This document shows, piece by piece, positions 22,966 to 33,285 of a stretch of 64,000 nucleotides of DNA. Made by a program: the position numbers and the translations under genes. This stretch comes from Lepidodermella squamata. Lineage: Eukaryota > Gastrotricha. The first letter of the stretch is position 1. The number at the start of each line of letters is the position of its first letter. The stretch covers positions 806,001-870,000 of the forward strand of contig JBLDXI010000032.1 in NCBI GenBank assembly GCA_047495785.1, in the 5' to 3' direction. Under the pieces are notes generated by a model. That model was not told the DNA's origin, did not search any database, and was given only the letters and a program-made list of their open reading frames with translations.

Positions 22966-23268
22966 TTACGAATCATCAGCTCCACATTTCACCTTATTGC
23001 CGCTTTCATCTTTAAATACAGCATTGCAGCCACCGCAGTAGTCAGCTGTGCAAACAGCATTTGGGTAATCCTGATACAAAATAAGACAACATGGACGTTT
23101 TAAATGGTTGAAATTACTTACCGGGCAATCAGTAACATCACACGGATTAACCAGGCAATTCACGACAGGTTGGCCGTCCGGGCAAAATCCGCCCTCGTTT
23201 TTGCGGCTACTCACAACCGAAAATATCAGCAGGCCAATAAAGGCAATTTTCATTAAAATATGTTTCAT
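22966..23268 (-). CDS. Small secreted Cys-rich protein
   Basis: Two exons on the minus strand (23122-23268 and 22966-23070, a 51-bp intron) give 83 aa. A signal peptide (KIAFIGLLIFSVVSS) is followed by a single cysteine-rich module with ten Cys. Its core reads CLVNPCDVTDCP, then NAVCTADYCGGCNAVF. The C-x3-P-C...C-P...A-x-C-x4-YCGGC pattern is one I associate with short extracellular modules in invertebrate matrix and inhibitor-like proteins, but I cannot assign a named family. The start could be 23268 or the second Met at 23253. An extracellular role is inferred. The intron falls exactly between CP and the next residue. Confidence 0.75.
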   Translation of the reverse strand: MKHILMKIAFIGLLIFSVVSSRKNEGGFCPDGQPVVNCLVNPCDVTDCPVSNFNHLKRPCCLILYQDYPNAVCTADYCGGCNAVFKDESGNKVKCGADDS

Positions 23269-23715
23269 TCTTGTTGAAAAACTCTAAAAGAAAACAGGAA
23301 AGTAAAATATAGCATGTGAGAGAAAAAACTACAAGCAAGAATTAAGCTATACAACGTAGTCAGGTAAGAGTAAGGCTTGACTACAAAACACACCTATTAA
23401 AGCGAGCTTACATTCAATTTAGAGGGTATAATAAATAAGCCGCGAGCAATTCATGCTTCAAGTCAAGTAAAAACCATGTCAATTTATCCGTCATTCTGGT
23501 TTAATAATCAAAGCAAATTTGTCGAATTATTATTATTATTAATAATATTGCGTCTCTTCTTTTCAATCATTCTCGCGAGTTTGATATTATAGTTCATAGC
23601 CGGCGTCGGACCGGCAAGTGCAGATAGAATACGTAAAACACCGATTTCATCAAATAATCACGATTCAAGCAGGCGTAAATAAATAGTAGGGATTTGAGCA
23701 CGAATTTGATTTTTC
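23269..23715. other. Intergenic region
   Basis: Between the Cys-rich secreted gene and the RagC stop codon. Contains a short ATT/AAT-rich run near 23525-23550. No gene seen. Confidence 0.6.
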
Positions 23716-25294
23716 CTACTTGTTGTTGATCGGGATTGAACCGGGCGGGGCAATGCCATTCGTCGCAATGCCATTGCCATTAGCACCTCCGACGCCCATC
23801 AGCTGAATAGCCGATGGAGTAACGCCGGCACCTGATGTTCCGGCGCCGCCGTTGGCTTGTGGGGAAAATACTTCGGTTATCGCTTTTTTCAAACAACTAA
23901 AATTGTAATCGATGATGCCTGCGAGAAATGAAATGTTTGAAGTTCAAATCGGATCAGAAAAAACTGGGAATACCTTGCCGACTGAAGGCATCATCTCGCA
24001 TTAGAGAAACTAGGCCCAAATAAGTGTTCACTTCGCGCAGGTAGAGTAAAATATTATTATTTAGCCGAATAACAGCTTGTGACTGATTGTCGAAAGGGAG
24101 CTGATCGTAAAATCCTTGTTTCGATGATCTAATCAAATTAACTTTGACGTAAATTCTACGGAGACTTCTATAATATTACCCGTAGATCCAGGAAACATCG
24201 ATAAACAAGTCGATCATGTCGCAGCAAATTTCATACGACTGCATATCGACTGGGGTGGAATCGGTTGCGATGTAGATTTTTGAAGAAATGTCAAATAAAA
24301 ATGATTTGTAGATATTCGAGTTTCGGTTGAAAATATCGAGTAGCATTTCGAGCGTTCCCAAGTTCGGAATTAGCTTTTGCACGACCCGGCTAAATGCTTC
24401 AAATATGGAGTGATCATAGATCGATGTAAGATGAAACGATAGGTTCAATCCATTTTCGGCGCGAATGTTATCGCCAGCTAAATCTTCGATCACTCGATGC
24501 ATGATCGATGTTTGAATCTAAAAAAGCTGGAGTTGAGGGACAAATCATGCGGCAATATGAATTTCCTTACCTGGCTCCTATCGTCATCGGCAAGGCCATC
24601 GACTTTGTGAACAAAAATTTCAAAGTGGCACCGAGGATTCAAGGGGAAAGCGCGACTGATGACGCGGCGCAGCTTATTCAGCGAATCGAAATATTCATCC
24701 TTAGAGCAGAATAAACATGTAATGCACGCATTTCAATTATTTCATATATTCGTCATACTTGGCTATCTATAATGTAAATAAGCGCATTGCACCCAACAAA
24801 TAGACTTTCAGCGTCAAAGGTAGGATCCAGAATGTCAAGCTGGCCAGGGAATTCCCAAACTGCAATCGCAATAAAATTTTATTTATTAACAACCTTTTAT
24901 TAGCAGCAAAGCCATACCTTGGAATTTGACGAATGAGTGATTGGAAATATCTGAAAATTTTTTGAAGTTGGTGTAAAGCTTGAAGGTTTAGTTTCAGACG
25001 AACTTACCGTCCTTTTCAACTCTGTTAGTGCTCTCCAAATACAACGTGTCATTCGGTGCCATTTTGTGGAAAACCACTTTAATGATCGATGACTTCCCAC
25101 TCCTTCATATTCACATGTTATTTGAATAATATAATATTTCTTATATTGTCATACCTTCTCAATCCCATAAGCAAGATTCTTGGTTTTTGGGGTCGCAAGT
25201 AGGAGTCCCCGCCGTCAGCTTGATTCAGCAAGTTGGCGACATAACTTCCAGCCCCGAGGCTGTTGGATAACTGAGGATAATTGTAACTGCTCAT
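23716..25294 (-). CDS. RRAGC: Rag GTPase C/D
   Basis: Lysosome-associated small GTPase that pairs with RagA/B and, with Ragulator, recruits TORC1 in response to amino acids. Eight exons on the minus strand: 25155-25294, 25008-25102, 24918-24950, 24759-24859, 24571-24699, 24180-24517, 23974-24128, 23716-23918; 397 aa, against 399 in human RagC. Seen: P-loop GLRRSGKSSI across the exon 1/2 junction, G3-like [13 protein letters not shown] in place of NKxD, and the C-terminal Roadblock-like domain with [19 protein letters not shown] and [19 protein letters not shown]. The tail is Gly/Asn/Ala-rich. One exon is only 33 bp. The window also carries LAMTOR3, a Ragulator subunit. Confidence 0.95.
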
Positions 25295-25962
25295 CGAATA
25301 TCAACGCTCTAATGATGGGAATTTAAGATTATTAGATAAACAATAATGAGCCCTATTCCCTATAGTCGAAGATAAGCATTCCATCGATTATGGAAGATTC
25401 TATTAGTTAAGAAGTAGAAGAGTATAGCTGCATTTCAAGTCACAAGCCACACTCCACCCTCCACCAGGTAACGGCTAGAAACCTCGGAGCGGGTCAAGCA
25501 CGCTCGAAGAAACGTCAGTCAGCTGAAACCAGGATATTTTGATTTCTTTCTTTTCACATATGATTATTTTTGTATTATTCGTGAAATTACAATCTTATGC
25601 ACAAAAGCAATTTTTTCATGTAGTATTGCATGGAATTTTGACAAAAATAAAAATTCAAATTTTACGGCTCGCGATCTCGCGTGTAGTTGTTCGTGAGACG
25701 AAGCCGGCGTCGTTGGCGAGAAGCATCGCGATTTCGCACCTCTCACCTTATCCGCTGGCCATTGGCCATTCCGCCGCGCTGTTGTGCCGTCAGGTGTAAT
25801 TTTTATGGCTAGCGCTAGCTTCGCATGGTGCGAATTTCGACAACTCACGGAGTGGACGTGTTTGAGATCGGTGAGACATCAATTTGTATGCTAAATGGTT
25901 TATGGGCATTGTAACAGGCGAAAGAATGCACTTGACTTCAAAAATTGCGCTTTTTTTATAGA
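25295..25962. other. Divergent intergenic region (RagC / ADPRM)
   Basis: Lies between divergent genes and must hold the RagC promoter and the promoter of the plus-strand cluster. Its last bases, a T-run ending TATAG at 25951-25961, form a 3' splice-acceptor-like signal one nucleotide before the ADPRM ATG. Confidence 0.6.
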
Positions 25963-27000
25963 ATGAATCCATTATTTTCATTTGGCGTATTCGCGGACTC
26001 TCAGTATGGAGACTTTGGTAACAGGACCAATTACACGGGCTCACGAAAGCGGTATTATCGGAATTCACTGGACATAATAAAGAGAGCGGTAGACCTTTGG
26101 AGTCAGGAAAACTTGGATTTTGTAATTCAAATGGGCGATTTGATCGACGGATTTAACGCTGTTGAATTCAATTCTACTCAATCAGCTTTTTCTGACGTAA
26201 TGGCTGCTTTAAGAGAGAAGCTACCATGTACTCCATTATTCCACGTTATTGGCAACCATGAACTTTATAATTTTAATCGTAACGACCTGGCTGTCGTATT
26301 TCCCCATCCCGATAATTTCAGGCTACAAACTTATGATCTCCGCAATTCGCGCGCATGTGTATTCTATCCATGCGAAGAAGTGGCTTTCGTTATTATTGAC
26401 AACTACGAATTTTCGATGCTTGGCTATCCGGAAAATGACATCTACGAGGAAGCAAAGACCTTCCTAATGGCTAATAACCATAACCATCACGAGTTGAACT
26501 CCCCAGATGGCTTATCTGGCCTTGATATCAGGTTTTGCAAATATAATGGATCCCTTGCTCGCGAGCAATTAGAATGGCTAGATGAAGTGCTAAAGGTAGC
26601 CGATCATAAGGGAACTCGCGTCATTATTGCAAGTAATTATTTTAAACCAATCGCCTTTCACACCCGCCTAAAATAAATTGTATATTTAGGCCATCTTCCA
26701 GTCGAGCCAAATGCATGCGACGCGGCTTGCTTAGACTGGCGTTACAACGACATCTTAGCGCTAATACGAAGTCACCCATCGGTAGCAGTTTACATGGCTG
26801 GTCATAATCACGACGGTGGATATGCTTGCGACTCGGTTGGTATTCATCATATTACATTTGAGGGCGTTATCGAAACACCTCCAGACGTTGATTGCTTTGG
26901 TACCGTTAAAGTCTTCTCTGATCGCCTGGAGATAACTGGTTATGGCCGAGTGCCATCTCGAATTTGCAAATTCAGACAGTTTAGTTCTGACACGATCTAG
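25963..27000 (+). CDS. ADPRM: Mn-dependent ADP-ribose/CDP-alcohol diphosphatase
   Basis: Calcineurin-like metallophosphoesterase that hydrolyses ADP-ribose, IDP-ribose or CDP-alcohols. Two exons, 25963-26632 and 26690-27000 (57-bp intron), 326 aa, against about 342 in vertebrate ADPRM. Metal-binding motifs in order: GVFADSQYGD, VIQMGDLIDG, HVIGNHELYN, the junction ASHLPV created by splicing, and MAGHNHDGGY, followed by HHITFEGVIETPP, the family hallmark. Without the intron the frame would stop at 26676, so splicing is needed. The ATG was chosen because it starts the conserved region and lies one base after an acceptor-like TATAG. It is the first of six plus-strand genes with short spacers. 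Confidence 0.92.
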
Positions 27001-27139
27001 TTTGTGTTTTAATTGTGTTAATTTATGCCGGTTCATTTTTTCTTTTTCAACTTGTTGAGCTTTCTTTTTTCCTGTATTTGCCGTGAAACAACATTTGTTG
27101 TAACCAATATTTCTTTTCAATTATAGAGCATATTAGCAA

Positions 27140-28555
27140 ATGACGTTTCGACTCCTTGCAAGGCAATTCTCCACATCGAGGCTTGATAGTGAACGTCAAA
27201 AGCTTGTTATTCTAGGCTGTGGCTGGGGCTCTTACGCTGTATTTCAAAACGTTAACCGCAAGCAGTATGACGTGGCGGTTATCAGTCCTCGTAACCATTT
27301 CCTGTTCACTCCACTCCTCGCTAGTACTACAGTTGGTACCTTGGAGTTTCGATCGATAATTCAGCCTATAAGAAACACTCCATTTCGAGAGGCGACTCAT
27401 TTCAATCTCGCCCATGCTACGTCTGTCGATTTCCCTAATCGATTAGTCAAATGCAGAAGTGTTATCAACCCAGACTTGGAATTTGACGAGAAGTATTTAT
27501 TTGTTTACCTGTCTCGTTTATTGAATAATTATTCACAATATCCTAAGATACGATCGCCTCGTTATTGGCGTCGGAGCACTGCCGAATACATTTGGCATTC
27601 CAGGCGTAAACGAACACGCTTACTTCCTGAAAGAGATTGCAGATGCTCGCCGAATTCGCAACAAAATTATTGACAACATCGAGCTTTCAATGCAACCAGG
27701 TTTGTCCAAAGAAGAGCGACTTCGCCTGCTTAGCTTTGTCATCGTTGGCGGTGGACCGACTGGCGTTGAATTCGGCGCCGAACTACACGACTTCATCAAG
27801 GAGGATGCTCAGCGCTTATTCCGCGGGAGACTGGACGATATTAACGTCGTGTTAGTTGAAGCTGCTAATATTTTGGCATCATTCGACGCGAGAATGCGGG
27901 AATATGCTGAGAAAAAAATTCAGGCCCGTAAAAGTTTTCGGATTGTTCGATCAAGTGTCACTAAAGTTACACCTGATTGCGTCTATCTAAAAGTAATATC
28001 TCACAAATAATTGAGGAGAGAACTGAGTTTTGTTTCCATTAGGATGGCTCGAAAATTCCTTGTGGAATAGTTGTATGGAGTACTGGCGTTGCCGCTCGAG
28101 AATTCACCGCCGGTCTACCAATTCCGAAAAATAATCGAGGTCAAATATTAGTCGATGAGTACTTACGTGTCGCGGCTGAAAACGTCCCAAAGAATTCCGT
28201 TTTTTCCCTGGGCGATTGCGCTCATATTCAAAATTACCCACTACCAACTACGGCCCAAGTCGCTGAGCGGGAAGGCCGTTATATTGCTAATCTATTGAAC
28301 AAATGCCCGAATGAGATCGGCAACCATCCTAAGTTTGTGTTCACATCATCTGGCATGCTAGCTTACCTCGGTGATCATCGTGCCTTGGCTGATTTGCATG
28401 TTCAAAAGCAAGACTATCACCTAGCTGGGATCAAATCCTGGATTTTGTGGCGATCGGCCTACTTGACTCGACTTGGAAGCTGGCGTCTCCGCTTTCAAGT
28501 TCCATTTGATTGGCTGAAGACTATTATCTTCGGCCGAGATGTCTCTCGTTTCTAA
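27140..28555 (+). CDS. Type II (alternative) NADH dehydrogenase, NDH-2
   Basis: Single-subunit FAD enzyme that oxidises NADH and reduces ubiquinone without pumping protons, bypassing complex I. Three exons: 27140-27492, 27548-27992, 28043-28555; 436 aa. Seen: a short mitochondrial-type presequence (FRLLARQFSTSR), first dinucleotide fold LVILGCGWGS, SPRNHFLFTPLL, second nucleotide fold FVIVGGGPTGVEFGAEL, FSLGDCA, TTAQVAEREGRYI, GMLAYLGD, and the C-terminal membrane-anchoring signature SWILWRSAYLTRLGSW ending FGRDVSRF. There is no EF-hand insertion. Gaps to neighbours are 139 bp upstream and 85 bp downstream. An acceptor-like ATTATAG is at 27121-27126. It is distinct from AIFM1/2, which lack the FGRDxSR end. 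Confidence 0.93.
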
Positions 28556-28640
28556 CTTTAGGATTTGCTTTCTCCCATATTTTTCCACCTTGACAACCTT
28601 TGATTAAAATGTAGGTATTTTAATCTAATTTTTGTGAAAA

Positions 28641-29000
28641 ATGGGTGACGAAGTTGACGATGACGAGGTGGAAATGATGGGATCGAACCAGAAAGAGGGC
28701 GCGGGTGGAGCTGGAGGTGTTTTGTCAATCGAAGAACCGATGGACGTGATTCGCCTGTGTCTAGACGAAAAAGTCTACGTAAAATTGAAGAATGACCGCG
28801 AATTACGCGGCGTTTTACACGCTTACGACCAGCACTTGAACATGATTTTGGGCGATGTCGAAGAAACAATCATGACCCTGGAAATGGACGAAGAAACGTA
28901 CGAAGCTATCTACAAAACAACATGCCGATCAGTGCCGATGCTTTTCGTGCGTGGTGATGCCGTTATCCTAGTGTCACCCATCGCCTCCCGGCCTGCGTAA
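28641..29000 (+). CDS. LSM3: U6 snRNA-associated Sm-like protein LSm3
   Basis: Subunit of the LSm2-8 ring on U6 snRNA (splicing) and of the LSm1-7 ring (mRNA decay). Single exon, 119 aa. The acidic and Gly-rich leader is longer than usual (about 28 residues), followed by the Sm fold: Sm1 around [18 protein letters not shown] to [18 protein letters not shown], then the LSm3-specific insert [15 protein letters not shown], and Sm2 [16 protein letters not shown]. It lies 85 bp after the NDH-2 stop. An acceptor-like TGTAG at 28611-28614 is 26 nt before the ATG. Confidence 0.95.
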   Translation: MGDEVDDDEVEMMGSNQKEGAGGAGGVLSIEEPMDVIRLCLDEKVYVKLKNDRELRGVLHAYDQHLNMILGDVEETIMTLEMDEETYEAIYKTTCRSVPMLFVRGDAVILVSPIASRPA

Positions 29001-29191
29001 TTCATTAGAAATCGCCAAAGCAACGAACTGCTCATTCTTTTCCGTTCGCTCGCTCGCTCGCATTGTGTTGATATTTACTAGTCGAATTTTTTTCCTGAAA
29101 TTCCGAGTGTATCTTCTCTCAGCTGATAAATTTGTTTAACACAATTTTATTCCTTTCGGTTTAGATATTTTCTTATTTGAGACTTTAAAAC

Positions 29192-30101
29192 ATGACCCTC
29201 GAGGAGTTGAGACGATTTCTTCAGCAATTGTTGATCAGGTATTTTGATGAATGCTTATTTAAATTGTGCTCCGTAAATTTTAGTTTTTGCGGAGAATTTC
29301 TATTTTTCCAAATGGAAGCTAATAAGATTACGATTTAGTAAAGTAAAGACAAAGATGAACGCGTTTATTCGTCCGACGTTTAGGTTATTTTCTAAACCTA
29401 GATGCTTTAGGGAATTAGTTCAGAAATTGAGTAGCATTTGAAGTTAAATTTTAAGATGGATGTTTGAAAAATAAGCCCAATTTTTTAAGATTTTTACGAT
29501 TTCGCCAAAAAATGAAGACTAAAAAACGCTTCTCATTTTTGAATTATTCAAAAATTTTAAACTTAATTTTTTTCTAATAATTTTGATCATTATTCATCGA
29601 TTTATGGTCGAAATATCCATGTCCAATTTTAGATGCTCCAATCGATGTATTAGGAACTCATATATTGCGAATTGAGAATCCTTAACGATAATTAATGATT
29701 TATTCATTTTCATATGTCTCGCGTTTTTCAATGACCAATAATTGTTTCTGAATTGCAGAACCGACGGCCTGTTGGCGATAGTAATCCACGACAGCGACGG
29801 CGTTCCATTAATTAAGGCCACTCGGCCGGACTACCCAGAACCAGCCCTGCGGCCTTTTTTCCTATCTCTAGCCAGCTCGTTCGCGGAACAGGCCGAAAAG
29901 TTGAAACTCGGCCATTTGCGCAACATGATTGCTACGTATGAAACCTACCAAGTCGTTTACATCAATCAAAACCCGGTTTTCATCGCGTTAATCGCTCAAA
30001 ACGATGCGCTGACCGGCCTGCTGTTATCAGTCGAAAGCGAACTGCGACCGGTTATTCCTGTGTTTCAGAACGTGGTCTCGGAACATGCCCCAGTCGCCTA
30101 A
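29192..30101 (+). CDS. LAMTOR3: Ragulator subunit LAMTOR3 (MP1)
   Basis: Roadblock-fold scaffold of the lysosomal Ragulator complex, which anchors Rag GTPases and the MEK1-ERK branch. Two exons, 29192-29238 and 29759-30101 (520-bp AT-rich intron), 129 aa, close to the usual 124. Seen: TLEELRRFLQQLL, then DGLLAIVIHDSDGVPLIK, ALRPFFLSLASSFAEQ, the TYQVVYINQNPVFIALIA strand pair, and LLSVESELRPVIPVF. The codon AGA for Arg is split across the junction. A strong acceptor-like TTCGGTTTAG ends at 29164, 27 nt upstream of the ATG. Confidence 0.92.
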
Positions 30102-30259
30102 CTCCAAGAAAAAAATATCGACCAAATTTTGCTATAATATTGTGATTGTGCTACATTATAATACGACTTCGCTACTTAATTTGGGCTAAATTATCGACGA
30201 TAGTATTGCGATATGAAAAAAATGTGATTCAAGTTCGATTTTTTTCTGTAGATTTAATA

Positions 30260-32794
30260 ATGATTGATACTGCGCCAGCTGCTGAGGCAGCAAAAACTGC
30301 GGAACCGCCGGCTAAACCCGCCTCGCCAACGAAGGAGGAGACGAAAATTCTGGTAGTCGGCGATGTCCGCGGTCAATTTGAAGCCGTTTTTTCCCGCGTC
30401 ACCCAGATCATGACAAAAGCCGGTCTTTTCGATCTACTAATCTGCGTCGGCGAGTTCTTCTCAGACGACCCGCAAGCTCAGTCGGAATGGAAGCGCTACC
30501 AGTCTGGCGAGGCAGCGGCGCCCCTAGCCACCTTAATAATGGGCCCGTGCCACTCTTCGACCGCCGAGTTCTACGGAACAGCCGGCCGGCAGGGGTGTGA
30601 AATCGCCAGATCGATCTATTATTTGGGCCATCATGGAGTTTATACCACGACTTCGGGCGTTACTATCGCGTATTTGAGCGGGAGGGAAGACCCGGCCCTA
30701 CCGAACGGTTCCTACTCCTTCACCCCGGCTGATATAGCCGACCTACGCCGGCTTTGCAAATCACATGCGAAGTTCAACGGGGTCGACATTTTGTTAACCG
30801 CCCAATGGCCGTATGGTACCTTGACATACAGCGACCAGCAGAGCCCGGTTGATGAACCAGCCGTGTCGGCGCAGGGATCGTTCGAGTCGCGCCTTGTCGC
30901 CGAATTAGCCGTGTCTGTTCGGCCGCGTTATCACTTCGCCGGGCTGCGAAATGCGTTTTTCGAGCGTCGCCCGTATCGAAACCACCGCATTTTGCAGGAA
31001 CCACCCCGCGCCGTGACGCGGTTCATCGGCCTCGCTGCGTGTGACCTGAAGTCGAAAAAACGTTTCTACTACGCCTATAAAATGGTGCCGTTGTACTGCA
31101 TGGACCACGCGGCGTTGACCCTACAGCCGAGTGATACGACAGAGTGCCCGTACATGGACTTTGTCAAGGTGACCACGGCGAATGAAGAGGCGATCAATGA
31201 AATGACGGCGTCTGATGGCCAGGCTATGTGGTCGAATTCCGGCGATATGCCGCGGCGTTTTCAAGAACCTCCTCCCCCATCGCAATTTTTCTTTGATGCC
31301 AAGGTTTGTTTCTCATCCTTAATTGAAAATTCATAGTGGGAAAATGCGATAAACCCTTATTTCCCTTCATTTCGGCTCCCCGCTGGAACCATTCTCGAAG
31401 ACTCTTGCAATCTTAAATTGTAAAGCGGTTTTGGTTTTGTTGGAGTTCGAAAAATCAACCATAGATTTCTATGTTGACTGGATTAAGGTGGTTCAGTGAT
31501 GATCAACAATTATTTTTTTGCCTTAATAAGAACTTTGATAAGAAATGAAAACTGTCCAAGGCAATACAAATTTTTTTATTATCTTACTGCCAAAATTACC
31601 TATAAAATCCTCATTGAGAATTTGAACAAAATCCTTCGAGCCCCCACCTTGTAAAAATTGAAAGAAATTCTTTACAATATTTAAAAAAAATTTAGAATTG
31701 TAAAATTCCAAAAAAATTAAACCGCTTGCCGATGTCTCGAGTTTGCCGTGTCCTGGAGTCGAACCAGGGTCACCTCGGCCACAACGAGGAATACTAACCA
31801 CTATACTAACACGGCCAGTTTTCGCGGTTAAGAAACTTTTAGCTCAGCGGTCTCTTGAGACCATTTTTACCATCGATTTTACGCAGACAGCTGCTTAAAC
31901 GCGCACTATTTTATATCATGTAGCAAAAAGCGTGAGAGCAAAAGTAGCTTTTTCACTTTTTAATATGCTAATTCTTGCGGCAAGTTTATAATTGTTTTGT
32001 TTCTCATCCAGGTCCTTCAAGCCGCTGAGAAACGCAGGCGCCGCGAACAGCAGCAACAACAACATAACAATGAACAAAATAGAACCGGTGGGGGCGGGGC
32101 CGCTGTGCCGGTCAAAAAGCGCCAGTCTCAGTGCTGGTTCTGCCTGAGCTCGCCCGAAGTCGAAAAACATTTGGTCGTTAGTGTGGCTAACGAAACCTAC
32201 CTCGCAATGGCGAAAGGCCCGCTGACCGAGGACAACGTGCTAATTTTGCCTATTGCCCATCACCAGTCTTCAGTGCACTGCCCGATTGAGGTGCTGCAAG
32301 AAATCGACCATTACAAAAACAGCCTTCGCCGCTTCTTCCACTCCGAGGGAAAACAGCCCGTTTTCTACGAGAGAAACGTCAAAAGCCTTCACCTTCAAAT
32401 TCAGGTTCACGCCGTACCTGGGTCGCACTCGAGCTCGAAAATTAAGGCGGCTTTCCAGCGTGCGGCAACGCGGCTAGGCCAGGCCTTCAGCGAACTGCCC
32501 CGCCATGCGGATTTGAGCCAACTGGTCGGACCAACTGAGCCGTATTTCTTGGTCGAATTACCCGATTGCCAGCGTTTGCTGCTCAGAATTCACGCGCGAA
32601 ACTCGAACACGTTCCCACTGGCCTTCGGGCGCGATTTGATCGCATCTGCCGAGTTTTTGAACCTGCCAAGCCGCATCGATTGGCGGCAGTGCACGACAGA
32701 TCAGAACGAAGAAACGTCGGTTACGCAACGATTCCGTCAGCGATTTGAGCCCTATGATTATTCAATCACTGGAATACCCCCACCGTCTGAGTAG
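30260..32794 (+). CDS. CWF19L1: CWF19-like protein 1 (Drn1 family)
   Basis: Related to the yeast debranching cofactor Drn1/Cwf19 and linked to lariat turnover and the post-splicing complex. Two exons, 30260-31303 and 32012-32794, 608 aa (human 538). The N-terminal metallophosphatase-like domain starts KILVVGDVRGQFEAVFSRV and CVGEFF; GPCHSS, YLSGRED and ILLTAQWP follow. Exon 2 opens with a Gln/Asn-rich linker, then CWFCLSSPEVEKHLVVSV, where the CwfJ N1 domain begins, and continues with GPLTEDNVLILPIAHHQS and the histidine-containing SLHLQIQVHAVP. The C-terminal CwfJ domain ends near FRQRFEPYDYSI. The start at 30260 follows an acceptor-like TTTCTGTAG by 8 nt. A tRNA gene lies antisense in the intron. 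Confidence 0.93.
31744..31815 (-). tRNA. tRNA-His (GUG)
   Basis: Read on the minus strand this is 72 nt with acceptor stem GCCGTGT/ACACGGC and discriminator A, A-box TAGTATAGTGGTTAG, anticodon stem CCTCG/CGAGG with loop TTGTGGC (anticodon GTG), and T arm CCTGG/CCAGG around TTCGACT (B-box GGTTCGACTCC). The extra 5' G of tRNA-His would be added after transcription. A T-rich run (complement of 31707-31720) may terminate RNA polymerase III. It lies antisense inside the 708-bp CWF19L1 intron. Confidence 0.95.
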
Positions 32795-33285
32795 AACGGG
32801 AGAAGAGTATGGCGCATAAAAAACACGCGAATTTAATCAATATAAAATTTGACGATTTTTGTATCGATGATATATACATATAAAAAGCGTAATTTGATAA
32901 GAGGTGCGCATTTCTGGTCACGAGAGTAAAATTTCGGTGGAATTTTGTGTAGATATGAATGAATTGATTTGAGTTGTGATTTCTCCCAGTGGCGATGAGA
33001 GCAAGTGCATCCGATACTACAATTTTTTGAATTTTTTGTGTTTTCTCTTTCTCTGTCTGTATGTCTCTCTCTCTCTCTTTTCAGCTTCGAAAAATCAGTG
33101 TACGCATATATAAACATGAGATATATATAGCAAAAATACATGCTCAAAATATAGTCAATCTATTCGCGTACTTATATCGTTTCATAAAAAATGTTTTTAT
33201 CGAAAATAATCGCTGATATTGAATTAATAATCAACAATATTGTTTTATTTTTACTTTTAGGGAGGATTTTTTAATAATTGAATCA

